From Mesorhizobium sp. WSM4904 (GTDB lineage: Bacteria > Pseudomonadota > Alphaproteobacteria > Rhizobiales > Rhizobiaceae): 64,000 nucleotides of DNA. Location of the stretch: contig NZ_CP121354.1 of NCBI RefSeq assembly GCF_029674545.1, positions 4,783,001 through 4,847,000 on the forward strand. The letters run 5' to 3'. Of the stretch, positions 7,639-16,515 are shown one piece after another. Numbering within the stretch: the first letter of the stretch is position 1; each line of letters starts with the position of its first letter. The notes under the pieces were generated by a model that ran no database searches, had not been told where the DNA came from, and saw only the letters and a program-made list of their open reading frames with translations. The position numbers were made by a program, and so were the translations under genes.

Positions 7639-10146
7639 TCAGTGCAGATGACGGGCCAGGCATTGCGCGACCGCGGCCGACAGCAGCGGCTTCTTGATGA
7701 CTTCGCTTATGCCGGCCGCCGTCAGCTGGCGCGATCTCGGCGACCGGCCGTAACCGGTCATCAGCACGACCGGCAATTCCGGCCGAATCCGATGCAATTG
7801 GCCGGAGAGCTCGATGCCGGTCATGTCGGGCATCACCTCGTCGGTCAGCACAAGGTCGAAGCGCTCCGGATCCGTGCGGAATGCGCTGAGGGCAGCGGGG
7901 GTCCGGTCAAATCCGACCGGCTCATAGCCGAGCGCGGCCAGCATCTCTTCGGCAAGCTGCATGAGCGGCGTGTCGTCGTCGACGACAAGGATCGTCTCGC
8001 CGCTGCCGTACCGTATCGGAACGTCGGCGGCCCCGTCCTCCTCCACGTCCTCGGCGGCGCGCTCGATCCGCGGAAAATAGATTTCGAATGTCGTGCCTTC
8101 GCCGACCTTGCTCCGCACATCCACCGCGCCCCCGTGAGCCGCGACGATGCCGTGCGCCGTCGACAGGCCGAGCCCCGTGCCCTGCCCCGCCGGCTTGGTG
8201 GTGAAGAACGGTTCGAAGATGCGCTCGAGCGTCGCCTGATCCATGCCGCTGCCGCCGTCGCTGACGGCGAGGCGGATGTAGCGGCCGGGCGGCAGATTGC
8301 CATGCGACAGCATGCTGGCCTCCACAGGGGCCGTCGTGTCGAGATAGACCCGCATGACGCCGCGATTGTTCATCGCGTGCCCGGCGTTTGCGCCGAGATT
8401 CATGACCACCTGCTGAAGCTCGGTCGGGTCGCCCATCATCACGGCGTCGGCGGCGGCAAGATGCGTCTCCACTGAAAGCGTGGCGGGAAACGAGGCGCGC
8501 AACAGGTCGACGGCCTCCGCAACCACGGGCTGCGCCCTGAGCGCGTGATGCCGCCGCTCGCGGCGGCGGCCAAAGGCAAGGATCTGCTCGGTGACGTCCT
8601 GCGCCCGCTCGCCTGCTTTCATGATCTGCTGGACATAGCGCCGCGCGCGGGACTCCTTGAGCAGCACCGCCAGCGCCATCTCGCCATAGCCGAGGATCGC
8701 GCCGAGAATGTTGTTGAACTCGTGCGCTATGCCGCCGGCCAGCGTTCCGATCGCTTCCAGCCGCTGCGACTGGTTGAGCCTGGCCTGCAGCGCCTCGCGT
8801 TCGCGTTCGCTCCGCTCGCGTGCGATGGCATTGGCGAAAATCTCCGCGGCGGTGCGCAGGAGGGCGATGTCGTCGTCCGCCCAATGCTTCTCATGCGTCA
8901 CGGCATCGAGAGCCAGGAAGCCCAGCCGCTCGCCGGTGTGCCATAGCGGTATGCACAGCCAGGATCGAAGCCGCCAGTTCTGAAGGCGCGCCTTCTCAGG
9001 GCCATCCGGCAGCTCGCCGACACGAGGGACCGAGATGCAGCCCTGCTGCTCGTTGTCCGCGAGCGACCAGCGCGAAGCGAGCTCGATCATGTCCTTCGCC
9101 GGACGACCCGGCATGTCCACGCCCTCGCGGCGATGGGCATAGCCGCCGGCCGGGCCGGCGTCGCCCGCGCGGGTGACGACGATCTGCGCACCGTCGAGCC
9201 CGGACTGTGCCACCAGACGGGCAAGACCCTCGGCGATATCGGAGCGGATGCGATCGCGCGGCAGGTTGATGAACTGGGACGAGATCGATGCGATCAGGCC
9301 CTCGAATTGCAGCCGCTCGCGCAGGATCTGCGCGTTGCGGCGCAGGCGCGCGAGCAGATAGGCCACGTAGCCGACGAGGACCAGCGCGGCGACGTAGAGC
9401 ATCGCCTGGAACAGCGCCGCCCTCGCCGCCAGGCGCCCATGCGCCGCGAGATAGGCGTCCTGGAGTTCGCGGGCCCGCTCGCCTGTCGGCGCGGCTTGTA
9501 GGCGCGAGACGAGATCGTCGACCTCGGGGAGCCTCGAAACGATAAGCCGGCCATGCGAACCGAGCGACCGGACATCGCCCGCTCGCGCAGTGTCGAGCGA
9601 CGGGCTTTCCAGCCGATCGAGCGCGGCGGTGACGGCCTTGGCCTCTTCCGGCTGGGGATCGCCGATGAACCGCGACATGGCGATGGTCAGGGCTCCGATC
9701 TCCACCGCGCGAAGGCCGCCCTCGGACGCAAGCCGGCCGCTCATGTAGTTGAAATAGTTCAGGGAATTCTGCAGCAGCGCATTGGCCGACTTGAACGCCT
9801 CGACAGTCGTCTCCTCGTCGCGCACCGCGGCGACGACCCCTGCTACGCGACGGTCGATGTCCGCCCGCGCCTCGCCGCTGGCGACGTCACGGGCGACCGG
9901 CAGGGCCAGCGTCGCCTCGTCCAGCCTGCCGATCGAGCGGACGAGCGGGTCGTAGTCGCGCAGCAGGCCCGTCCGCGCCCTCAGCACATCGCGCTGGAGG
10001 GCGGCGTTATAGAGAATGACGGTCCTGAGGGCGTCGAGGGTGCGCTCGTGGCGCGCGGCATCGGGTGCGGCGCCCTGCACGAGAAGATAGGTAAGCACAA
10101 TGAGCAGGCAGGCGACGACCGGCGCCAGGATGGAGAGCGATTTCAT
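7639..10146 (-). CDS. VirA-like hybrid sensor histidine kinase
   Basis: An 835-residue hybrid kinase. An N-terminal membrane helix (about 6-25) and a second at about 245-265 bracket a periplasmic helical DAHL-like domain. A GAF-like region follows (about 285-430). The HisKA domain carries the phospho-His in GTLAGGIAHEFNN (about residue 474). The HATPase has N-box NLGANAGHAM and G-boxes SDGGSGM and GQGTGLGLS. A C-terminal receiver carries the phospho-acceptor Asp in LVLTDEVMP (about 768) and a Lys in VIKKPL. The H-box and domain order match VirA of Agrobacterium and its chromosomal relatives. The start overlaps the stop of the di-haem peroxidase gene by four bases (ATGA), so they are translationally coupled. 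The partner regulator is probably the divergent VirG-like gene at 11292. The ligand is unknown. Confidence 0.9.
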   Translation of the reverse strand: MKSLSILAPVVACLLIVLTYLLVQGAAPDAARHERTLDALRTVILYNAALQRDVLRARTGLLRDYDPLVRSIGRLDEATLALPVARDVASGEARADIDRRVAGVVAAVRDEETTVEAFKSANALLQNSLNYFNYMSGRLASEGGLRAVEIGALTIAMSRFIGDPQPEEAKAVTAALDRLESPSLDTARAGDVRSLGSHGRLIVSRLPEVDDLVSRLQAAPTGERARELQDAYLAAHGRLAARAALFQAMLYVAALVLVGYVAYLLARLRRNAQILRERLQFEGLIASISSQFINLPRDRIRSDIAEGLARLVAQSGLDGAQIVVTRAGDAGPAGGYAHRREGVDMPGRPAKDMIELASRWSLADNEQQGCISVPRVGELPDGPEKARLQNWRLRSWLCIPLWHTGERLGFLALDAVTHEKHWADDDIALLRTAAEIFANAIARERSEREREALQARLNQSQRLEAIGTLAGGIAHEFNNILGAILGYGEMALAVLLKESRARRYVQQIMKAGERAQDVTEQILAFGRRRERRHHALRAQPVVAEAVDLLRASFPATLSVETHLAAADAVMMGDPTELQQVVMNLGANAGHAMNNRGVMRVYLDTTAPVEASMLSHGNLPPGRYIRLAVSDGGSGMDQATLERIFEPFFTTKPAGQGTGLGLSTAHGIVAAHGGAVDVRSKVGEGTTFEIYFPRIERAAEDVEEDGAADVPIRYGSGETILVVDDDTPLMQLAEEMLAALGYEPVGFDRTPAALSAFRTDPERFDLVLTDEVMPDMTGIELSGQLHRIRPELPVVLMTGYGRSPRSRQLTAAGISEVIKKPLLSAAVAQCLARHLH

Positions 10147-11195
10147 GGCTGCGGATGCTCGGCTGCGCTGGTCAATAGGCGGCCGCGATAGCGGCCGGTC
10201 AACGTGCCGAGGAATTCGACGATGAGATCGGCGTCATGCTGATCGAGTTCCCGGCCAAGCTGGTTGCGCGCCATGATCCTCACCGCTTCGCCAAGGGAGG
10301 CGGTGCGGCCGTCATGAAAGTACGGAGCCGTCACCGCGACATTGCGCAGGCTCGGAACGCGAAACACGTGGCGGTCGGCTTCGATGCCGGTGACGGCGAA
10401 GCGGCCGAGATCGGCCGTGGTGACGGTTTTCTGGCCGGCGAAGGGATCCTGGAAGATGCCGAACTTCTGAAACAGGTTACCGCCTATGTTGACGCCCTGG
10501 TGGCAGGCGATGCAGCCATAGGCCTTGAACAGCCGGTAGCCCTGCTCCTCGTCGCCAGAGATGGCGCCGCGCTCGCCCTTGAGATAGCGGTCGAAACGGG
10601 CATCGGGCGTGATCAGCGAGCGCTGAAAGACGGCGAGCGCGTCGAGCACGCCCGTCCGTCCGGGCGCGGCGCCGTAGAGCTTCGCGAACCGTCCGGAATA
10701 GTCCGGATCGGCGCGCAGCTTCGCCAGCAGTTCCTCCCAGCTCGTATTCATCAATCTCTTGTCGAGCAAGGCTGCCTCGTTCTGCTCCTCGAAGGAGTGG
10801 AAATTGCCGCGCCAATTCAGCCGGAAATCGAGCGTGGCGTTGAAGACCGTCGGCGCGTTGAAATCGAGCCGCCCGCCATCCGCCGCCACGGAGCGAACCT
10901 GGCCGTCGTCGCCACCGCGATCGAGCCGGTGACAGGAACTGCAAGCGAACAGGTCGCCATGCGAGAGCCGGGGGTCGTTGAACAGGCTTTCGCCGAGCGC
11001 GACCCTGGCCGGGTCGGCAGCGCGGGCCTCCGCCAGCGGAGCGATCGGCTCGGCCGTCTCGGGAGCAGGCCGGCCGACCTCAACCAGTGCAAAAGGGGCG
11101 ATTGTCAGGCAAAACGGAACAAAAAGCCCCGCCAGAACCTTACCAGTCTGCTCATGCGCCATCGTGTGAGCCTTTCGGCCGGCCAAGTAGTTCAT
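10143..11195 (-). CDS. Di-haem cytochrome c peroxidase (MauG/CcpA family)
   Basis: Two c-type haem sites are present, CSSCH (about residue 88) and CIACH (about residue 230), in a 350-residue protein of the CCP/MauG family (PF03150-like). A hydrophobic N-terminal stretch (LAGLFVPFCLTIAPFALV) is an export signal or anchor, as expected for a periplasmic haem protein. The family reduces H2O2 or uses high-valent haem to oxidise protein or small-molecule substrates. ATG 11162 (MAHEQTG) is an alternative start. The downstream kinase overlaps by four bases, so peroxidase and sensor are made together, suggesting a redox or phenolic signal handled in the periplasm. That link is inference. Confidence 0.88.
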   Translation of the reverse strand: MNYLAGRKAHTMAHEQTGKVLAGLFVPFCLTIAPFALVEVGRPAPETAEPIAPLAEARAADPARVALGESLFNDPRLSHGDLFACSSCHRLDRGGDDGQVRSVAADGGRLDFNAPTVFNATLDFRLNWRGNFHSFEEQNEAALLDKRLMNTSWEELLAKLRADPDYSGRFAKLYGAAPGRTGVLDALAVFQRSLITPDARFDRYLKGERGAISGDEEQGYRLFKAYGCIACHQGVNIGGNLFQKFGIFQDPFAGQKTVTTADLGRFAVTGIEADRHVFRVPSLRNVAVTAPYFHDGRTASLGEAVRIMARNQLGRELDQHDADLIVEFLGTLTGRYRGRLLTSAAEHPQP

Positions 11196-11291
11196 CGGCG
11201 CTTACCAATAAATCGCCGAAAATCGATGTTTAATGATGCTCTATAAAAGCAACGGCCAGGCCATGGGTTCCATGTTTGCGGACGGTGCGAC

Positions 11292-12071
11292 ATGCCAGCC
11301 GAACGGAACACGCGCCTCGAAGAACAGGCGGAAGGCAGGATGAAGTCGGGGTCGGCGGGAAAGCATATCCTCGTCGTCGACGACGACCCCGATATGCGCG
11401 CCATGCTTGCCAACTACCTCGAGGGCGAGAACTTCAGGGTCAGCGCCGTCGCCGACGGCCGGGCCATGGCCCGCGTCTTCAACGAACGCACGGTGGACCT
11501 GATGATCCTCGACATGCGGCTTGCGGACGAGGACGGGTTCGACATCATGCGGCGGCTGGGCAGCCCGCCGGAGGCGCCCATCATCATCATCACCGGCCAC
11601 AGGCGCGAGGAGACGGACCGCATCGTCGGCCTGGAGCTCGGCGCCGACGACTACATAACCAAGCCCTTCAGCCTCCGGGAGCTTTTGGCGCGCGTGCGCG
11701 CCGTGCTGAGGCGGGCGGGCGCGGCGCAGCGGCGTCCGCAGCGCAAAAGGCACACGCGCTACCGCTTTGCCGGCTGGGAGCTCGACCAGCGCAGCAGAAG
11801 CCTCAAATCGCCGGACGGCCAAGCGACGCCGCTGACCGCGGGCGAGTTCAACCTGTTGGTGGCGTTGCTGAGATCGCCACGACAGATCCTGAGCCGCGAG
11901 CAGCTTCTTGCGGCGAGCAGAATGCACGACGAAGAAGTGTTCGACCGCAGCATCGACGTGCAGATCCTGCGGCTGCGCCGCAAGCTCGAGGCCAACCCGA
12001 GCGAGCCGAAGCTCATCGTCACCGAACGCGGCGCCGGCTATGGGTTCACGGCGGCGGTAGAGGTGGTGTGA
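11292..12071 (+). CDS. OmpR/VirG-like response regulator
   Basis: An N-terminal receiver domain (ILVVDDDPDM acidic pocket, phospho-acceptor Asp in LMILDMRLAD at about residue 74, Lys in YITKPF) is joined to a C-terminal winged-helix DNA-binding domain (LTAGEFNLL, SREQLL, VDVQILRLRRKLE-like, ERGAGYGF). It is VirG-like in length and sequence. The start at 11292 adds a 16-residue hydrophilic tail; ATG 11340, with GGAAGG upstream, gives the more usual start just before the first strand. It is divergent from the peroxidase-kinase operon across about 97 bp, so it is likely the cognate regulator of both transcripts. No clear vir-box was seen in the gap. Confidence 0.9.
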   Translation: MPAERNTRLEEQAEGRMKSGSAGKHILVVDDDPDMRAMLANYLEGENFRVSAVADGRAMARVFNERTVDLMILDMRLADEDGFDIMRRLGSPPEAPIIIITGHRREETDRIVGLELGADDYITKPFSLRELLARVRAVLRRAGAAQRRPQRKRHTRYRFAGWELDQRSRSLKSPDGQATPLTAGEFNLLVALLRSPRQILSREQLLAASRMHDEEVFDRSIDVQILRLRRKLEANPSEPKLIVTERGAGYGFTAAVEVV

Positions 12072-12145
12072 GAGGCCGGCAGGGAGGATAACGGTCGAAG
12101 CAGCGATCCTTCGCGCCCCACCTCTAGGCTAATGTAGCGCTGGTC

Positions 12146-12310
12146 GACCCCCACTCCGTCTCGGCTTCGCCGAGCCACCTCTCCCCCGATCGACGGGGTA
12201 GAGAAGGGCGCCAGGCTTTTTGCCGTCAGTGCTTGTCCAGCAGCGCTCCCTTCCTTTCCCTCCGGAGGGGGGAAAGGTGGCGCTGCGAAGCAGCGACGGA
12301 TTGGGGGAAC
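12146..12310. repeat. Intergenic mosaic palindromic element (inverted pair)
   Basis: Two half-elements face each other in the gap between the response regulator and the GH127 gene. Each has a TCCGTC box or its complement, a short variable hairpin (CTCGGCTTCGCCGAG on the left, GCTGCGAAGCAGC on the right), CCACC or its complement, then a C-rich/G-rich palindrome. It belongs to the same class as elements at 16140, 16270, 35275 and 56460 and resembles rhizobial RIME-type repeats. Confidence 0.65.
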
Positions 12311-12336
12311 CACGTGGCAATCAAGCCTCAGGTCGC

Positions 12337-14334
12337 TCATCCCTCCCTCAGCCACACCAGCATCTCGCCGGGGTCGCGGTTGTCCCAGGCGAAATAGGGA
12401 ACGGCCTTGAGCGTCGTTTGCTCCGTCGCCGGCGGCTCGGAGCGATAGAGGTCGCTGCCCCAGTCCTCCGTTTCGGCCCGGCTGCCGATGGCCGAGAGGG
12501 TGACGATGCCGCCGAGCAGGTTCGGCTCGGGATGCGCCTCGAGCCTGGCCTCGCGCGGTAGTGCGATGCGGTGCAGTCCGCCGCCATTGTCGGTCTCCTC
12601 GACGCAGTAGATCAGCGGGCCGCGCGCAAGCGCCACGCGGCCGATGTCCTGGCGCACTTCCGGGTTGGCGAAGAGGCGGGCCATCGACATTTCGAGGTCG
12701 AGCTCGACCCGGTCGCCCTTTTGCCATTGGCGGCGGATCGCGGCATAGCCGTCGCTGGTCGCGGCAGCGAGATCGACCATCTTGCCGTTCACCTTGAGCG
12801 CCGCGTTGCGGCACCAGGCGGGTATGCGCAGGTGAAGCGTGAACGCAATCGGCGTCTCCGCCTCGACGTCGATCGCGACCGCGCCGTCCCAGGGATAGTT
12901 GCTGGTCTGGACGAGGCTGACCGGCCGGCCGGCGATCTCGAAGCGGGCGGTCGAGTCGCCATAGAGGTGCACCGCCAGCGCGTCGTCGGCGAGGCCGTAG
13001 AAATAGCTGCCGATGGAAGCCACCATGCGGCCGATATTGGGCGGGCAGCAGGGGCAGCGGTGCCACTTCCAGCGATGATGCCCGCCCCGGCTCTCCAGCG
13101 GGTTCTCGTAGAAGAACAGCGAGCCGTCGAGCGACAGGCCCGAGATCGAGCCGTTGTAAAGCGCGCGCTCCATCATGTCGGCGTAGCGGGCGTTCGGCCC
13201 CATACCGAGCATGCGGCTCGCCCAGAACACCAGGCCGACGGAAGCGCAGGTCTCGGCATAGGCGGTCTCGTTGGGCAGGTCGTAGTCGCTGGTGAAGCCT
13301 TCATTGTGCGCCGACGGGCCGATGCCGCCGGTGACGTAGAGGCTCTTGGTCGTCAGATCGTCCCACAGCCGGTCGAGCGCCGCGCGCAGGCTGTCGTCGC
13401 CATATTCGGTGGCGATGTCGGCCATGCCCGAGAAGAGGTACATCGCCCGGACCGCGTGGCCGACGACCTTGTCTTGCTCGCGCACCGGCTTGTGCGACTG
13501 ATTGTACTCGTAAGTCTTGAAATGATAGGCCTTCGGGTCGGCGCCGCGGGCGCGCGCCTCCTCGTCGAAATAATGCGGCTGCTGGCCGCGCTGGTCGATG
13601 AAATACTTGGCGAGATCCATGTATTTCTTCTCGCCCGTCACGCGCGCGAGCTTGACCAGCGCCAGCTCGATCTCCTCATGGCCGCAATAGCCTTTCTTTT
13701 TGCCGGGCTCCGGGCCGAACATCGAGGCGATGTGGTCGGCGTAGCGGCACATGATGTCGAGCAGCTTGCGCTTTCCGGTCGACTGAAAGTAGGCGACCGC
13801 GCCCTCGATCAGATGGCCGGCACAGTAGAGCTCGTGGCAGTCGCGCAGGTTCGTCCAGCGCAGGCCGGGCTGGATGCGCTGGTACCAGCTCGACAGATAG
13901 CCGTCCTCCTGCTGCAATTTTGCGTACATGTCGATGACGGCATCGATCTTCTTCTCCAGCTCCGGATTGCGGCGCCGGTAGAGCGAATAGGCGGCGGTCT
14001 CGATGGTCTTGCCCCAGTCGGAATCCCAGAACATCTGCGTCGTCACCGTCGAGCCGGTGAACTCGGCGCCCTGTTCATCGGCCTCGTCCGGCGACGGCGA
14101 ATGGAAGGGAATGACGACGCCCGGCGACGGCCGGTCCGGATCGATCTGTTCCAGCATGCGCGCCTCGACGCAGCGGTCGTAGAGGATGCCGGCGGTCTTG
14201 CCAGCCACCGCATCGACACGGTCGCCCCAGAAGCCGCGGACATCGACCTGCGGCACCGGCAACGGGCGGAAGGCGAGCTTCGGCCTGGCGGTGTCGGTTG
14301 CGGCGGCGGGCTGCGATGCGGTCATGAACTTCAC
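12337..14334 (-). CDS. Glycoside hydrolase family 127 (beta-L-arabinofuranosidase)
   Basis: A 665-residue protein of the former DUF1680 family. GH127 enzymes use a Cys nucleophile next to a structural Zn. By comparison with the Bifidobacterium enzyme HypBA1, the acid/base Glu is in HNEGF (about residue 343), Zn ligands Glu and Cys are in AETC (about 359/361), and the CPCC pair (about 429-430) supplies nucleophile and ligand. All are present with the correct 16-residue spacing between the two Glu. No signal peptide is seen, so it acts in the cytoplasm on imported arabinofuranosides. It is the last gene of a LacI-controlled sugar ABC operon, 10 bp after a permease gene. Exact specificity (arabinan, glycoprotein or other L-sugar) is inferred. 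Confidence 0.9.
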   Translation of the reverse strand: MKFMTASQPAAATDTARPKLAFRPLPVPQVDVRGFWGDRVDAVAGKTAGILYDRCVEARMLEQIDPDRPSPGVVIPFHSPSPDEADEQGAEFTGSTVTTQMFWDSDWGKTIETAAYSLYRRRNPELEKKIDAVIDMYAKLQQEDGYLSSWYQRIQPGLRWTNLRDCHELYCAGHLIEGAVAYFQSTGKRKLLDIMCRYADHIASMFGPEPGKKKGYCGHEEIELALVKLARVTGEKKYMDLAKYFIDQRGQQPHYFDEEARARGADPKAYHFKTYEYNQSHKPVREQDKVVGHAVRAMYLFSGMADIATEYGDDSLRAALDRLWDDLTTKSLYVTGGIGPSAHNEGFTSDYDLPNETAYAETCASVGLVFWASRMLGMGPNARYADMMERALYNGSISGLSLDGSLFFYENPLESRGGHHRWKWHRCPCCPPNIGRMVASIGSYFYGLADDALAVHLYGDSTARFEIAGRPVSLVQTSNYPWDGAVAIDVEAETPIAFTLHLRIPAWCRNAALKVNGKMVDLAAATSDGYAAIRRQWQKGDRVELDLEMSMARLFANPEVRQDIGRVALARGPLIYCVEETDNGGGLHRIALPREARLEAHPEPNLLGGIVTLSAIGSRAETEDWGSDLYRSEPPATEQTTLKAVPYFAWDNRDPGEMLVWLREG

Positions 14335-14344
14335 TCCATTCGAA

Positions 14345-15202
14345 TTATTTGACGGCCCCGGCCATCAGGCCGCGGATGTAGAAGCGCTGCAGCGCCAGGA
14401 ACAGGATCAGGCAGGGCACCATCATCACGGTGACGCCCGCCTGCACCGCGCCCCAGTCGATGGCGCCGAAGCGGCCGGACTGGAGCGCGGTCATCATCAC
14501 CGGCAGGGTGAATTTCGACTGGTCGGTCATCAGCACCAATGCCGCCAGGAACTCGTTCCAGGCGCCGAGGAAGGCGAAGAGCGCGATGGTGACGACGCCC
14601 GGCCAGACCAGCGGCAGCATCACCTTGACCAGCATGGTGACGTTGTTGGCGCCGTCCATGCGCGCGGCCTCCTCGATCTCGCGCGGCACGGCGTCGAAGG
14701 CGTTGCGCATCATGAAGATCGAGAAGGGAAGCTGCAGCGTGACGTAGACGCAGACCAGCCCCGTCAGCGTGTTGTGCAGGCCGAGCCTGGTCAGGACCAG
14801 GAAGATCGGCGTCAGGATCGACTGGAACGGGATCATGATCGTCGACAGGATGAGGACGAAGAAGAAATCCCGGAACGGAAAGCGGAAGCGCGAGAAGCCG
14901 TAGCCGGCAAGCACGCTGACCAGCACCGAGAGCAGCACCGTCATCGCTGAGACGTAGATGCTGTTCTGCGCCGAGGCCCAGAGCCCGTCGCCGAAGGTGT
15001 TCAGCGTCTGATAGTTCTCGACCGAGAAGCCGGTGGTGGGCCAGGGCGGCAGCGGCGGCTGGCGCGCCTCCTGCGCCGGCTTGAAGGTCGAAAGCACCGT
15101 CCACACGATCGGCGCCAGGAACAGCACCGAGGCGATCATGCCGGTGGAATGCCTGGCAAGGCTGAAGGCGACTTTCCGGTTTTGCGACATCGCCTCGGCC
15201 AT
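14345..15202 (-). CDS. Sugar ABC transporter permease (MalG-type)
   Basis: A 285-residue inner-membrane permease of the CUT1 carbohydrate family with about six transmembrane helices. The EAA loop that contacts the ATPase is at EIEEAARMDGANN (about residue 190), followed by the conserved PLVWPGVV. ATG 15202 overlaps the last base of the upstream permease stop codon (TGATG), indicating tight translational coupling. It forms the transmembrane heterodimer with the 15202-16143 product and works with the binding protein at 16516. No ATP-binding gene is present in the operon, so a shared ATPase encoded elsewhere is presumed. Confidence 0.92.
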   Translation of the reverse strand: MAEAMSQNRKVAFSLARHSTGMIASVLFLAPIVWTVLSTFKPAQEARQPPLPPWPTTGFSVENYQTLNTFGDGLWASAQNSIYVSAMTVLLSVLVSVLAGYGFSRFRFPFRDFFFVLILSTIMIPFQSILTPIFLVLTRLGLHNTLTGLVCVYVTLQLPFSIFMMRNAFDAVPREIEEAARMDGANNVTMLVKVMLPLVWPGVVTIALFAFLGAWNEFLAALVLMTDQSKFTLPVMMTALQSGRFGAIDWGAVQAGVTVMMVPCLILFLALQRFYIRGLMAGAVK

Positions 15203-16143
15203 CAGTCGAGCCCCTCGGGCTTGCGCAGCAGCCAGAGCTGGATGAGGCTGAGCGCCACCAGGATGACCAGCAGCACCATGGAAAGTGCCGCGCCGTAACC
15301 CAGTTTGAACGAAACGAAGGACTGGTTGAAGATCCAGTACACCGCCGTCAGCGTCTGGTTGCGCGGGCCGCCGCGCAGGATGATGTAGAACTGGTCGAAG
15401 GCGAGGATCGAGCCCGCCACCGACAGGATCAGCGCCAGCGCCAAAGTGCGGCGCATCAGCGGCAAGGTGATCGCCCGGAAGCGGGCAAACGGGCCGGCGC
15501 CATCGATGACGGCGGCTTCCTGCAAATCCTGCGGGATCGACTGCAGGCCGGTCATCAGGATGATCATGGTGAAGCCGGCGACCTTCCACACCACCATGGC
15601 GATGATCGACCAGAAGGCCGGCTGGAAGGTGGCGAGCAGATTGACCTTCCTATCGGTCAGGCCAAGCTCGAAGGCGGCCGGGCTGAACAGGCCGGAATCG
15701 ACGTTCAAGAGCCACGACCAGAGCAGGCTCGCCGAGGCAAAGCCCACCACCGCCGGCATGAAGAAGGCGGTGCGGTAGAGATTGGTGAGCGGCCGCGGGC
15801 GCTCGATGAAGATCGCCAGCGGGAAGGCGACGGCGAAGATCGCGATGGTGACGATCACCGTATAGTAGAAGGTGAATTTGAGCGCGTTCCAGAAACGGGT
15901 GTCGCGCAGGATGGCGAAATAATTGTCGAGGCCGACAAGGGCATGCTCGCCCATCAGCGGCCAGTTGTTGAGCGACATCCACGCCGTCATGCCGAGCGGG
16001 ATGACGAAGAAGACGGTGACGAAGGCGACGGCCGGCAGGACGTAGAGCAGGCCTACCCATTGCCGGCGGCTGACGAAGGCTCGTGTCCGGGCGGGCTTGA
16101 GGGGTGTTCCAGCGGAGTGAGACGTCGGTGTTCCCTGGAACAC
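15202..16143 (-). CDS. Sugar ABC transporter permease (MalF-type)
   Basis: A 313-residue inner-membrane permease of the CUT1 family. The first transmembrane segment is at about residues 30-55 (LLYVLPAVAFVTVFFVIPLGM), with five more after it. The EAA loop is DLQEAAVIDGAGP (about residue 205), followed by ITLPLMR. It pairs with the downstream permease, which starts inside its stop codon. The upstream gene is the solute-binding protein, separated by about 370 bp of palindromic repeats, which may dampen expression of the permeases relative to the binding protein. Confidence 0.92.
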   Translation of the reverse strand: MFQGTPTSHSAGTPLKPARTRAFVSRRQWVGLLYVLPAVAFVTVFFVIPLGMTAWMSLNNWPLMGEHALVGLDNYFAILRDTRFWNALKFTFYYTVIVTIAIFAVAFPLAIFIERPRPLTNLYRTAFFMPAVVGFASASLLWSWLLNVDSGLFSPAAFELGLTDRKVNLLATFQPAFWSIIAMVVWKVAGFTMIILMTGLQSIPQDLQEAAVIDGAGPFARFRAITLPLMRRTLALALILSVAGSILAFDQFYIILRGGPRNQTLTAVYWIFNQSFVSFKLGYGAALSMVLLVILVALSLIQLWLLRKPEGLD

Positions 16144-16205
16144 CCCTCATCCGTCTCGGCGCTGCGCGCCGATCCACCTTCTCCCACAAGGGGAGAAGGG
16201 GGCGC
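16140..16205. repeat. Intergenic mosaic palindromic element (single half)
   Basis: CCTCATCCGTC, a hairpin CTCGGCGCTGCGCGCCGA, CCACC, then the palindrome CTTCTCCCACAAGGGGAGAAG. The same half-element recurs almost identically at about 35405-35440. Confidence 0.7.
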
Positions 16206-16269
16206 GAACCTCGCGGCGCCCTCAAATTGACGATGCTGATGAGAGTGAATTGTCTCAACGCGATAGTCC

Positions 16270-16430
16270 TGCTGTTAGCGCTGCGTCCCCCTCGAGGGGA
16301 GGGTCCGGCCGAAGGCCGGGGTGGGGTCGCCGGCGACGCGCGCCGACGACAATGAACGTCGAGCACTGCCGAGACGACCCCACCCGGACCTTCGGTCCGA
16401 CCTCCCCTCAAGGGGAGGTAGGGGCGGCCG
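16270..16430. repeat. Intergenic mosaic palindromic element (inverted pair)
   Basis: Two arms, each with a CCCCTCnAGGGG palindrome, a variable hairpin (GGCCGAAGGCC on the left, GGACCTTCGGTCC on the right) and GGTGGGGTCG or its complement, form a large inverted repeat between the binding-protein and permease genes. With the 16140 element it fills the 372-bp gap; no coding potential is seen there. Confidence 0.7.
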
Positions 16431-16515
16431 CCCGGCCAGGGAGACGGGGCGGGCGGCCGGTCAGAGCCTTGGCGGCGAGGCGTTGCGCGATCCTCGCCGC
16501 CGGCTGGCCCTGGTG

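Noticed and set aside
12571..14352. 593-codon open frame antisense to the GH127 gene
   Set aside because: A GC-rich shadow frame. The opposite strand has all GH127 catalytic residues; the shadow protein is Arg/Ala/Val/Gly-biased with no recognisable domain.
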